A DNA stretch of 64,000 bases from Synaphobranchus kaupii (taxonomy: Eukaryota; Chordata; Actinopteri; Anguilliformes; Synaphobranchidae): assembly GCA_029718625.1 (NCBI GenBank), contig CM056376.1:115530263-115594262 (forward strand), read 5' to 3'. The position numbers and the translations under genes were made by a program. Positions 1 through 9,988 of the stretch are shown here, one piece after another (the first letter of the stretch is position 1; every line of letters begins with the position of its first letter). The notes under the pieces were generated by a model that ran no database searches, had not been told where the DNA came from, and saw only the letters and a program-made list of their open reading frames with translations.

Positions 1-217
1 TTCAAATTTCCACACTTTTATGCAGTACGGCTCTTTAAGAGTTGTGGGTCCACCGAGTTAAATTACTGAGGTCTTCATTCCAAATCTGATTTTTAACTTT
101 AACTTTGTGGAGTGTCACGTCCGTAACTATGCCAGTTGTTAATGGTGACACTGTAGGTCACGTACATTTCTGAGTGACGTAATACTGTAATAGACCACTT
201 TACATAAACGGACTTAC

Positions 218-512
218 TGGGGATTTCAGCTCTTCGCTTTTTCCGCCCGCTCTCGTCCGAAACCAGAAGGCCGGAGGTGCGGCGACTTGCAGCCCAGCCC
301 ATTCCGTACTTCCGCTCGTTCCTCAGCTTGTTCTCCGTTAGCCTCAGTCTCAGTTTCAGAGCCTCGTTCTCTTTTCTGTTCAGTGAGATTTCCACAAGGT
401 AATCGTTGACCGTGTCCTGGAAGAGCTTCGTTATCTCACAGACCGATGCTCTGATCAGACTGTCCATGACAGACGTCAGATGGGACTGGAAGGTCTTCAC
501 CGAGTCGGCCAT
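218..512 (-). CDS. First coding exon of a teleost C2H2-type zinc-finger gene (gene D), rest outside window
   Basis: Read on the minus strand from the ATG at 512, this exon encodes about 98 residues and ends at a GTAAGT donor (donor bases 212-217, last exon base 218), leaving phase 1. Its start (MADSVKTFQSHLTSVMDSL, then ASVCEITKLF) matches the first coding exons at 14600, 25039 and 61207 residue by residue in the pattern FxxxLxxVMxxxxxA..xEIxxL, followed by a charged predicted coiled coil rich in Lys, Glu, Arg and Leu. In the paralogues this module is the N-terminus of a nuclear C2H2 zinc-finger protein, so DNA binding is expected from fingers left of position 1; none is in view. The open frame continues past the donor to 99, but that tail has no family resemblance and is probably intronic. 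Coding sense and family are well supported; the finger-protein identity is inferred from the paralogues. Confidence 0.75.
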
Positions 513-1528
513 CGCTCCCCTGTACTCAGGCTCCCAACTCTATGACCGGAGACACAGTTAGTTCGGGTGCCGACAAAATTGCCCACTACCTTTTAGTTGT
601 ATCTAACTACTCCTGTTGACAGCTGGAAAGAGCTCATGCTGTCTATCCCACTGACACAAACACGTGATCATTTTCTGCTGCTCAACGTTCGACTTGAATC
701 GTTGTAATATCAAGGTAGATTAATTAGGCTAATTGTTGTTGTCAACTAACGTTAGTGTGCTGCAACAGCTTTAGTTCAATCGGAGGTGTGCAATCTTATC
801 CAAAAGCGGCCGGTGTGGGTGCAGTTTTTGTTGTTGTTGTTGTTCTAGCCCAGGGGGAAGACACCCGATTCTACTCAGCAAGGTCTTGATTGAAGACCAT
901 ACAAGTTCACTTGTTGAATTGGGTGCCCCTGAGCTAAAACAAATACCTGCACCCACACCGGCCCTTTGGAATAAGATTTGACACCCCTGGTTTAAATCAC
1001 ACAAACCAACCATCCAAGTTTAAGAGGCTAACTTTCCACATACCAATTGTGTTCAACGTCAGTTAGCTAGACAGTAAATATTATAACCAAATTAGTATCT
1101 AATTTAAAATAACAGTTTCGGTAAATAAATGGTATATAAGCCAACTAGCAAAAAAGGAGAAACACGATTTTAGGCAAAAGCGATCACCTATCTTTACCAG
1201 GACATAGAAATCGTGGTCATATAACGTTAGCTAGCAGCTTCAACAGTGGTAAATTACCGTTGTGTGGGCTACTTTAGGTTAACCACGATGCAAAAAAGAG
1301 AGATGAAAGGAATATGTCCGTTAACAGCAACAAATTATTCAGTAGTGTTGCTGGACCGACGGCTCGAATCGCGAAATAATAATCCAAAAAGAACTTTTAT
1401 ATCCTCCTTTTTTAACCATAGCTTTCATCCACCTTTCTGTCTTAACATAATGTCCGGATGTTAAACACGGAGCGTGCGCTATGGTTACCGTAATGACTGG
1501 AGGAAAAGCGCATATTTCAATCTGCTAA
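513..1528. other. No gene recognised; upstream region of gene D
   Basis: This is the upstream side of the minus-strand gene. It contains a short (GTT)n run near 827-845 and otherwise AT-rich sequence with scattered GCTAGC and AACGTTA words, which are common in fish intergenic DNA. I see no exon here. Confidence 0.4.
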
Positions 1529-2427
1529 CATTGGGCGTGTTCGAGTAGACATCGGTGAGCAGTCGGCTTGCCTGCCTCAGGCGGAAATGACAAACGCCTG
1601 AGCAGATCGAACTGGGGCAGTTTCGGACGTTTCTGAAACCGGCAGGGAAAAAAACAGTATGGAGGAGTTAGCCGTGTTGTTTGTGGTTGCGGAGGACTTG
1701 GAGGCGAAAGAGATGTCTTTTTTACTTTTTAAATTTACAAGAAATGGAGGAGAACGAATGAAGGTTGTTTTAATACTGACTTAGGCCTACATTATTTAAT
1801 GACTTGTATTGTTAGGGTAATCAATATTTATCTTTTGCTACGCGACTTTGGCTAAGCACCCTGAATTGTTCCCCAGTGAAACTCCAATTAAAGTTCTTGA
1901 ATAAATATGTATAATTGCCATTGGAATTAAAGCGCTGGGTGCCGTGTCATTATCGAATAACTAAATGATTTAGCTAAGCTGTCATCTGTTATGGTAACAT
2001 ACCTGTAAACATTAGGCTGCTTATGTTCTATTGCTCATATTCAGTTGTTTCTTGTCTGTCAATTTACGAAATGGCCTAAACTACACCTGTCATCTGTGTT
2101 TAGACTAGGAAACATGGTAGACATGTCATTTTAGTTAGTCTAAACCCAGAAGACATCGTAGCCATCGGTAGCCATACATTGCAATGTGAGAATCTAAGTA
2201 GCTATGTTAAGTATCATAACTTACATGCATGTTTTCATAGACTTTTGAGTGGTGGTTCTAAAGAATATTTTATTGCAGAAGATCTGTACCAATATAAATG
2301 AGAAATGTCTCTTTATGGGACTTGTTGTAGAGTTGTACAGTTAATGCGTTGAAGATATTCCTTGTGACATAAAGGGTAAGTGTATCAATCAATCCTAATC
2401 ATTAATTATGTTGCTATGAAATAATAA

Positions 2428-2556
2428 TACTTTGTTGCATATCCTTTGCGTGCAAGGACTGCCTGAAGTCTGCGAGCTGTAGAAATCATCAGATTCTGGG
2501 TATCTTCACTGGTGATGCTATGCCAGGCATGTACTGCAGCCTTCTTCAGTTACAAT
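2428..2556 (-). pseudogene. C-terminal remnant of a Tc1-like transposase
   Basis: The minus-strand translation reads LKKAAVHAWHSI, then EDTQNL, then RRLQAVLARKGYATKY. This is the familiar C-terminal end of one teleost Tc1-like transposase group, downstream of its last catalytic acidic residue. Nothing of the DDE core remains. The following plus-strand bases to about 2690 resemble the noncoding end of the same family. It is a dead fragment. Confidence 0.6.
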
Positions 2557-2699
2557 ATGGATTAAAATGCCCTCAAATTGAAGCATACAGTCTGTATTTT
2601 AGGCTCACAATCATTGTTTCATTTCACATCCAAAGTGCTGGAGTACAGAGCCAAAACACAGAAAAAATTTTTTCACTGTTCACTGTATATATCCTTTAC

Positions 2700-4497
2700 T
2701 TGACCAGTCTAGTCTATCAGACTAAAACATTACATAGCATACACGATTCAGCTACTCATAATGTCAGTGTTCATGATTTATTCAAATTACATGACAGCAG
2801 GTGGTCCCTTTGGACCCTGACAATGAACTTATTGAATTGAATGCCATCCAATGTCTTTAACAGGATAAATTGAGTTTGTATGAATGAATAACTAATATAG
2901 TACATATAGGGACATTGGGATACTGGGAGTCGTTATGTGTTTTGAGGGAACAATGTCAAGAAAGATGACATTTTCCTCGCCAGTTATGTTAATGTATGGA
3001 TAAATAGAATTGTATTTGCATAAGATGTATTCCAATATCAACATGTCATCTTCCTTTTACCTGTCACCAATCATTGTTCATATATTTCTGATTTGATAAT
3101 AAACATACAAAATGACAGAAAGAACCCGGTGTCATTGTGGCTTGAATGGTGGTGGAGGGGAATAGTCATAGTTTATTTACAATATTATGAATGTCACCAT
3201 ATTGTGTGAAATAAATATTCTGAAAATGTTCTCTTTGCTTAATTGCTGGTATAATCTATATATTTTGTTCTGGAGACCAGACCACCCATATCTAATCAAC
3301 CCATAGCCATAATAACAGTGTTAGATCTTTAATCTCAAGCATTCATCTTACAACTATTTTCAAGATGGATGTACAGCATTGTACCCAGGTTGTGTTGCTT
3401 AATATTGTTTCATTGTTAATACCCTTCATGTTATTATGGCATTGGGTTGTTTGTATGTGGTTCTCTCTGCTGGCATGTGACATGCAGAGGTCTGGTTATA
3501 CACTGTCCCATCTGGATATAGGGAAAACTCCACTTCTCAACACAATGGACAGCAGGTCATACGTTCAGATCTTGTCTTACTGATAACAAGGATGGTGAAG
3601 AGAAATATTGATAGGTAACAGTTTTTTTCCCCATCAAAAGACATCAAAATACTTTGAAATAAATGAATGAGTTATCATTTGGTGGTCCTACCTTAATGTT
3701 CTATATGCTCACACCAAATGTTCTGGAGAGGACACTTTTTTCGGGACAACAGACCAATTAGGATTTGACACAAGCTTTTGCAAAAACAAATCACTCCTGA
3801 TAACAAACTTGAATCTTTACTTTTCTATAGAATATGGTATAATTACAAATATAGTTGAATAAGGTATTGAAAAATACATTGTTACCTATATTTGGACAGG
3901 CCTTTTTTTGTTATTTCTTCATACACTTTTTGATTCAGTCAACAGATTTTATATAGGCCTACTGTTAGAGGTTAATTTTTTCCTAATTTATCTCAAGGCA
4001 GATGGATTACAGAAGCAGTCAAGAATGACAATTGGCAACTTCATTTGTTTGTGTAGCATTACCAATATTGTACTTTTCGCATTCATATAGGCTTAACGTT
4101 ACTTCAAGAAAGTACATGTATGGTACAATATATGATAACCAGAGTAGCGACCTTATGTTACTCAATCCCACACTCTCAAAACACATTTATTTATGTATTT
4201 ATTTAGTATTTGCACAAATAAAGAACAAATGCAAGTACACAAAGTAATTTACAGAAATATGATAAAGAGGTTGGAAACCCTACAGGGCTTATGCTAGAAG
4301 CTCACTTTATGAAACAAAATCACATTAATTGAAGACAATAAAGGATTGCATTATATTAAAAAATATTTTTAAAATATAGCAATAATAAGAAAAAACTGAA
4401 TAAATATTAATTGTGAAATTAGAAAAGAGAACAGATAAGGGAAAGAGGAAAATACTGCTATTACATTGTAGGATTTAATAAATAACCCTTATACCAT
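2700..4497. other. AT-rich stretch without recognisable genes
   Basis: Only short, unconserved open frames occur here. I see no splice-bounded exon, RNA gene or clear repeat boundary. Confidence 0.4.
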
Positions 4498-4667
4498 GTG
4501 TTTGAACACATAGGGAGGGGTACGCCCGAGATAGGTTGTGAAATGATCCGCGTGTGTCATGACGAAACACCTATCTCTCCTCGCTCTCTAACTGTTGTTG
4601 GTTTGTTTGAAGGCGCGGCGAATTTGATGAAGGCGCCCGAGAGCTGCTGCATCGCTGCTAACGCCCG

Positions 4668-4801
4668 TTTCACATCGGGCGCGCAAGAGCGCCATCTTGC
4701 CGCTATGGTCAGCGCAAGCAGAGAGCAAACCTACTTTCACATCGGGCGCGCAAGAGCGCCATCTTGCCGCTATGGTCAGCGCAAGCAGAGAGCGAAGCGG
4801 C
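4668..4801. repeat. 67-bp direct tandem duplication
   Basis: A 67-bp GC-rich unit containing CACATCGGGCGCGCAAGAGC is present twice in a row (4668-4734 and 4735-4801) with few differences. It is not coding by any evidence I can see. It sits just left of a hAT-like insertion. Confidence 0.8.
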
Positions 4802-4874
4802 AAAAACAATACATATCCGTATCCGGGACGGGTATTTTAAAAGCGACTTTACACCAGCCATTCTTCCTCTACAC

Positions 4875-5569
4875 CAGTGGTTCTCAACCCTGGTCCTGGG
4901 GACCCCCTGTGTATGCTGGTTTTTGTTCCAACCACAATTGCAATACCAGAATTTTAACAAGCTGTTATTTTTTCTTAATTAGGTGTTTTTATTGTATAGA
5001 GAGAACACTTTAAACTCTTTACTCTCTTAAGCCACGTTATGTTAGCAATAGCTATGCATGCTTTGAAGAAAAAAAATCCCATGTTCGTTATGCTTATTGT
5101 GTTATATTGCAAACAATTACAAAGTAATTGAACACAAGTTTAAGTTCCTTCATAATTTTTTCCTTAAACTTGTTAACACAATGCAGGTTTGGCTCGTTAT
5201 CATTTGCTTTGTCTTTGAATTCTTCATTATTTACCAAACGGTTAGTTTTAGTGGCCATGTGTCCACAATTTCACCAATTATGATCCAATTGATTCACCTC
5301 AGTCTTTAATTTGATCAGTTAAAACATTTTTTACCTCCTTTTAATTGTTTACAATACAGCACAATGTGAATATTGGACTTTTATTCTTCATGGCATGCAT
5401 AGCTATTACTAACATAATGTGGCTTAAGAATGTAAATAATCCCTCTAAACATTAAAAACACCTAATTAAGAAAAATTAACAGCTTGTTAAAATTCAAGTA
5501 TTGCAATTGTGGTTGGAACGAAAACCAGCATACACAGGGGGTCCCCAGGACCAGAGTTGAGAACCACTG
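4875..5569. mobile_element. Non-autonomous hAT-like element with perfect 8-bp TSD
   Basis: The ends start CAGTGGTTCTCAAC and finish GTTGAGAACCACTG. They are flanked by an identical 8-bp direct repeat CTCTACAC at 4867-4874 and 5570-5577. Inverted similarity continues inward for about 190 bp on each side, so most of the 695-bp element can fold back on itself. There is no transposase frame. An 8-bp TSD and CAG...CTG ends are typical of hAT elements, so this is a MITE or foldback derivative. Confidence 0.88.
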
Positions 5570-5577
5570 CTCTACAC

Positions 5578-6343
5578 ATACAAGCACAAAATCCGGTTAT
5601 TATTTACATGTGATTTAATTTAATTCAGCATTGCCCACAACATTAACGTGATCCACATGAACTAGGACAGGAAGAGAGCTTGTCACTCGTTTTCAGGGTC
5701 TCTGCTCTTCTCCACTTTTTCTAATTGCTTTCGAACGTGAAATGTATAGGCCTACCGTTCTAAACAAACAAAAAACACTTATCTGCTGACCGTAATATAG
5801 AATGCCATCCTGGCTATCGATAGTTAACGTAGCGAGCTAGCGCAGTCTGGTAATAATCTGGTAGATATCAATGTAGTTGGCTAGTGCTTATTTGTTACAA
5901 ACCTGGTAGCCCCAACTGAAAACTTATGTTTCGCCATGCAAAGTTTTTTTAATTTATATCACGGTAGTCCCGCAAGTTCGATATAACACGGGGAATTCGG
6001 TCACGCACGTAATCAACCTCTCATCCATTTTCCGTTCGCGAAGTTGGTCCGTTCAGTACCGCCCACTCTCTAGCTATTGGCTGCGCTTTGAAAGGTCAGC
6101 GACTGGAGGGGTCAAAGTTAAATTTGGTTGAACTTTGAGCGCAGCGCAGGCAGTGGATCTTGCGCTGCGCTTACCGCTGACCAGAGCGCAAACGGAAAAC
6201 GACCCTCCATTGATGTCAACGGCACTTGCCGCCTATGCGCGGCCAATGTGAAACTGTAGCTAGTTCACGCAGCACCGATTTTTCGGCCATCTCGGACAGT
6301 TTCCGATGCAGCCCGACGCAGATATGACGTAAATCGGCTCTAG
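5578..6343. other. No gene recognised
   Basis: This is mixed sequence with a GC-richer part around 6030-6300 that includes GCGCTGCGC words. I find no coding exon. Confidence 0.35.
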
Positions 6344-6375
6344 CCGAACACGCCCAATGGTCTTCAAACGTCATT

Positions 6376-6830
6376 GGGTGGATTCCAATCGCTTATTTTA
6401 TCTGTCCTCTTCTCCTCGGTCCTCGCCTGACACGGAAATCGATCGAGTCTCGCCATCTTTATGGACATTCCAAACCTCTGCCATGTCGCAGGCACACCCC
6501 TCCAACAATGCAATTTTACCGTTCCTTTCCATTTATTATAAAGCGCTAATCCATAATGACACTCATTCTTTATAACTAACAAAAGCACCGCTTATTCATG
6601 AAAAAACAAGATAAAAAGCATTACAGTTAAGCACGTGAGCATAATATGCCGCTAACACTTGATTGAGCAAGGACGTTCCATTTGCCCAATGCATGTTGCC
6701 TCGTTTCCTCCATCCTGGTATCTGATCCTTGCATCCTTTCCTCGTGTCCTCTGTTGGGCGGAGCTAAGGCACAAGTAAAGGATGCGAGGAAAGGGTGCAA
6801 GGAGTGAAAATAAGGGATTGGAATGAACCC
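6376..6830. mobile_element. Short TIR element, family F, copy 1
   Basis: The left end GGGTGGATTCCAATCGCTTA and right end TAAGGGATTGGAATGAACCC are inverted repeats about 25 bp long. The interior matches the element at 42328-44793 once that copy's nested insertion is ignored, including the words AAGGACATTCCAAACC or close variants and GCAAGGACGTT. No transposase is present. I cannot assign the superfamily. Confidence 0.65.
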
Positions 6831-6831
6831 A

Positions 6832-6990
6832 ATGGGTGCGTCCCAATATTCTTCACTCCCCACCTCCCTTCCTCCACTCCCCCACTACCACTCCTCTACT
6901 ACGTGGAAGTATGTGGAGGAAGGGAGGGGAGGAGGGGAGTGGAAGAAAGGAGCCGTAAAGAAAATTGGGACAGCGAATCTGCTTCACCAT
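6832..6990. repeat. Partial family G element (GGTGCGTCCCAAT ends)
   Basis: The sequence starts GGTGCGTCCCAATATTC and continues with the CT-rich block CTCCCCACCTCCCTTCC shared with copies at 8322-9108. It then turns over into a complementary GGAAGGGAGG block, which gives a short hairpin. It abuts family F copy 1 directly. Confidence 0.55.
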
Positions 6991-7884
6991 CATCAAAATC
7001 GCCGTTGACTATTGATGAAGTTGCCCTATAACAACTTTGACTGCATGTCGCCGAGCCCACAATGAGTCCCAGTGCCAATCACAGATCTTATGCACGTCCA
7101 GCCCATTTAAAGCTACAAAATACCTTTTAAGGTTTAAGTAGAAGTAGCTATAAACATGTCGCCTACCTGACATTGCAGTTCATGTTGAGACACGAATTCA
7201 TATGTAATCAGTATTAGATCAAAGTGAATATCACGTAGCCTAGTATAGCCTATGCAAACATAACAATTTACTGTAATTCCAAAATCCCGATGTCTGAACA
7301 TACAGAGCACTAATTCACCTCGTATAGGCTACTGTAGTGACACTACAGCCTAATATGGACATCAGTTCCTTGCATATCACATAGGCAAATTCTGAAACAT
7401 TCCTGTAGTCTAGATTAGTGGAACAAATTATTGTCATATTATCGGAGATATTATTCCCAATGTTCATAGTATCGCAGTGGTCACACTGAAAAACAATTAG
7501 GCCTATTTCCCACTGTAACATCTGAAATCAAATTTTAAAATGTCCTTTGGAAACGATTGGTTGAATAAATAAATTAATTCACATACTGAAATGGTAGCTG
7601 TCATGCTTAGGCTATATTTATGCATAGTCATGTTCGTTAATAAGTAACGTTAATGTGCAAGCAACAAAGCTGTATCCCTGACTTAAATTGTCAATTTTTT
7701 ATGTAGGATATTAAGCACAAAAACGGACTGGCATTTTGTTATCCGTTGTAGGATGTTATGTCCTTTGTGTGCTAATAAGATACTAATTTAGGCTAAATAT
7801 CTTGCATTGGGGCATCATCTTTGGGAAATTCATATAAGGCATAGCTATGCATCATTACTGTTGCCTCTGTGGGCGTGAGCGCGA
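6991..7884. other. No gene recognised
   Basis: AT-rich sequence with only short unconserved open frames; no splice-bounded exon or clear repeat boundary is visible. Confidence 0.35.
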
Positions 7885-8100
7885 TGATAGAATAGAATAG
7901 AATAACTTTTATTTTCCCTTTCGGGAACTTCAGTTGTAGCCACCAGCAACAACAAAAAAGACATAGACAGTGGGGCAGACCCACAACACACAAACAAACA
8001 CACCAAATAAAGACATACAATATCAAATTAAGCGCCTTGCTCCTCCCCCGCACCATCTTCTCCTTCCATGGTTGCCCTTTGAAGACCGCCTGCAATGTCA
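7885..8100 (-). mobile_element. 3' tail of a non-LTR retrotransposon, copy 1
   Basis: Read on the minus strand, the sequence ends in repeats of TATTC (plus-strand GAATAGAATAGAATA at 7889-7903), preceded by a block shared with 15374-15550 (plus strand GGGAACTTCAGTTGTAGCC). Pentamer-tailed, 5'-truncated copies are characteristic of several fish LINE families. The clade is not certain. Confidence 0.55.
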
Positions 8101-8321
8101 ATGTCGCCCAAATATATAAAAAAACTTCCGCAGTAGGATACAACGATGTATGATTCGCCAGAGGGGAGGAGAAGCCGAGTTTGAAGCCGCTTCGCTCGTT
8201 TTCTCCACTACTGGGACAGTGGAGGGAGGGAGGAACGAAAGATGAAAGATCGGTTTCCGGGGCACGGAGTAGAGGAGGTGGTAGTGGAGGAAGGGAGGGT
8301 GCATTTTTCGACTATTGGGAC

Positions 8322-8624
8322 ACCCAATATTCTTCACTCCCCACCTCCCTTCCTCCACTCCCCCACTACCACTCCTCTCCTACCCTCAACTATGCAAAAC
8401 TGCCTGAATGTTTTGAGTACAATTATTTACATATACAGTATACAATGTACTTGACATTGCAGTTTGCGTTGAGACATTAATTAATATGTAACCATTAATG
8501 CGTAATTAAGATCAGCAATCAGCAACATTAGATTAAAACACAAAGATCCGTTTCCGGGGCACGGAGTAGAGGAGGTGGTAGTGGAGGTAGGGAGGGTGCA
8601 TTTTTCAACAATTGGGACGCACCC
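8322..8624 (+). mobile_element. Family G MITE, copy 1
   Basis: This 300-bp element has ends ACCCAATATTCTTCACTCC and ATTGGGACGCACCC. An inverted second copy lies only about 69 bp away at 8694-9000. The CT-rich and GA-rich arms are themselves partly complementary, and no coding capacity is seen. Confidence 0.65.
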
Positions 8625-8693
8625 ACTGTCATTCGCCGAAATTAGCTCTGTGGCCGTGACACAATACTCGAAAGATTCATCCTCCCTTCCTCA

Positions 8694-9000
8694 GGTGCGT
8701 CCCAATAGTCGAAAAATGCAACCTTTCCTCCTCCACTACCACTCCTCTACTCCGTGCCCAGGAAACGGATCTTTGTGTTTTAATCTAATGTCGCTGATTA
8801 CATCCTAATTACGTATTAATGCTTACATATTAATTAATGTCTCGATGCAAACCGCAATGTCAAGTACATTGGATACTGTACATGGAAATACTTGTACTCA
8901 AAACGTTCAGGCAGTATTGCATATTTCCGGGTAGGAGAGGAGTGGTAGTCGGGGAGTGGAGGAAGGGAGGTGGGGAGTGAAGAATATTGGGACGCAGCCC
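8694..9000 (-). mobile_element. Family G MITE, copy 2 (inverted to copy 1)
   Basis: This is the near-complete reverse complement of 8322-8624. It starts GGTGCGTCCCAATAG and ends TATTGGGACGCAGCCC. Together with copy 1 it makes a palindrome of roughly 680 bp with a 69-bp spacer. Confidence 0.65.
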
Positions 9001-9108
9001 TCCACTACCACCTCCTCTACTCCGTGCCCCGGGAAACGGATCTTTGTTTTTTAATCTAATGTCACTGATTACATCTTAATTACGTTTTAATGGTTAGGCT
9101 ACATATAA
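9001..9108 (-). repeat. Family G fragment, copy 3
   Basis: It repeats the first part of copy 2 (CTCCGTGCCC, GGAAACGGATCTTTG, ATCTAATGTC) in the same orientation directly after it. The rest of the element is missing. Confidence 0.55.
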
Positions 9109-9122
9109 ATTTTTGCTGTGTC

Positions 9123-9678
9123 GGCTGTGTCCGAATCAGAGCCCTACACCCGTTTGAGTACGCATATTTGAGTCCACTTCGTCAAAAAGCTTTTGAGTGG
9201 GCGACTTTTTCTCACAAATGGGGGCACTTAAAATACCAGGATGAACCCCTTATTTCCGGGTTTTGTTGAGGGAATTCAGGAGCACACTCATCTGCAGAAC
9301 TGTGCACTCACCCGACAATTTCAGTAAGTAACTCGGAAGTAAAAACGTAAAAGACGTAGAGCGTATATGCATATCTATGTTACAAGAGTGGGTCATATTA
9401 CGAAATACTCTTTTTTATTTTTGCTAATTCTATCTTCATTCATAGTCTACACTTTGTAACAATTGTCATATGTTAACTGATTGATATTCTCAATAAAAAT
9501 TTAAAAAGATATTACGAACTACTTCCTCACTAGTTTGGAAAGAGTTTTGCGGGATTTCTTTCACACACTGCTTGCAATGTGAGGGTACAGGGCACATAGT
9601 AGACAGGGGTCTGAGTGGACAGGGGACAGTGGACAGGGGACAGTGGACAGGGAACAGGGCTCTGATTCGGACACAGCC
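9123..9678. mobile_element. TIR element with 23-bp perfect ends
   Basis: GGCTGTGTCCGAATCAGAGC, extended by three more matching bases, starts at 9123 and recurs inverted up to 9678. The interior holds short GGACAGGGGACAGTGG tandem repeats near 9615-9655. The end sequence GGCTGTGTCC resembles that of the larger element at 47217-56643. No TSD is visible and there is no transposase. Confidence 0.6.
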
Positions 9679-9726
9679 TATGATTGATTCATTATTAAGT
9701 AAGGATATTTTAGATTCCCAGTACAC

Positions 9727-9815
9727 ACTCCAGACCAGTCGGTGGCGGTAAATACACCACTAAAGTTGTTTTCCAACCGCCATAAAATAAAAAAGACGAA
9801 AAAGAAGACCGCAGC
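9727..9815 (+). mobile_element. Short 3' tail of a non-LTR retrotransposon
   Basis: The words CACTCCAGACCAGTCGG and TGGCGGTAAATACACC, then CAACCGCC and an A-rich GAAGA tail, match the 3' end of the LINE fragment at 57165-57240. Only the extreme 3' end is left. It lies about 175 bp upstream of the mif start codon. Confidence 0.55.
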
Positions 9816-9988
9816 CTGAAGTCTTCTGGGCTCTCAGGGCTTCAGTCATCAGTTAAGTCACATCGTCGTCACCTTGGCTCAGTCATCACAGTCACATCGT
9901 CGTCACTTTGGAAGATCCTATGACAGTGTGATTCAGTCTGCAGCTGTTTTGGCTTCGCTTAATTGTTCTTGTATTTCTCAACTGCATC

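Larger units (their letters stand above)
1529..6359. mobile_element. Candidate 4.8-kb DNA transposon bounded by short inverted ends
   Basis: The word CATTGGGCGTGTTCG at 1529-1543 recurs inverted at 6345-6359, giving 15-bp inverted ends. Inside the left end a short open frame (1659-1784, 41 codons, starting MEELAVLFVVAEDLE) has the acidic, leucine-rich look of the start of some Harbinger-type transposon proteins. No full transposase is visible, and a hAT-like element at 4875-5569 is nested inside. No target-site duplication is convincing, so the pairing of the two ends is a hypothesis. Confidence 0.3.

Noticed and set aside
4498..5013. 171-codon plus-strand frame
   Set aside because: It crosses the 67-bp duplication and runs into the hAT-like element; composition and context are not those of a gene.
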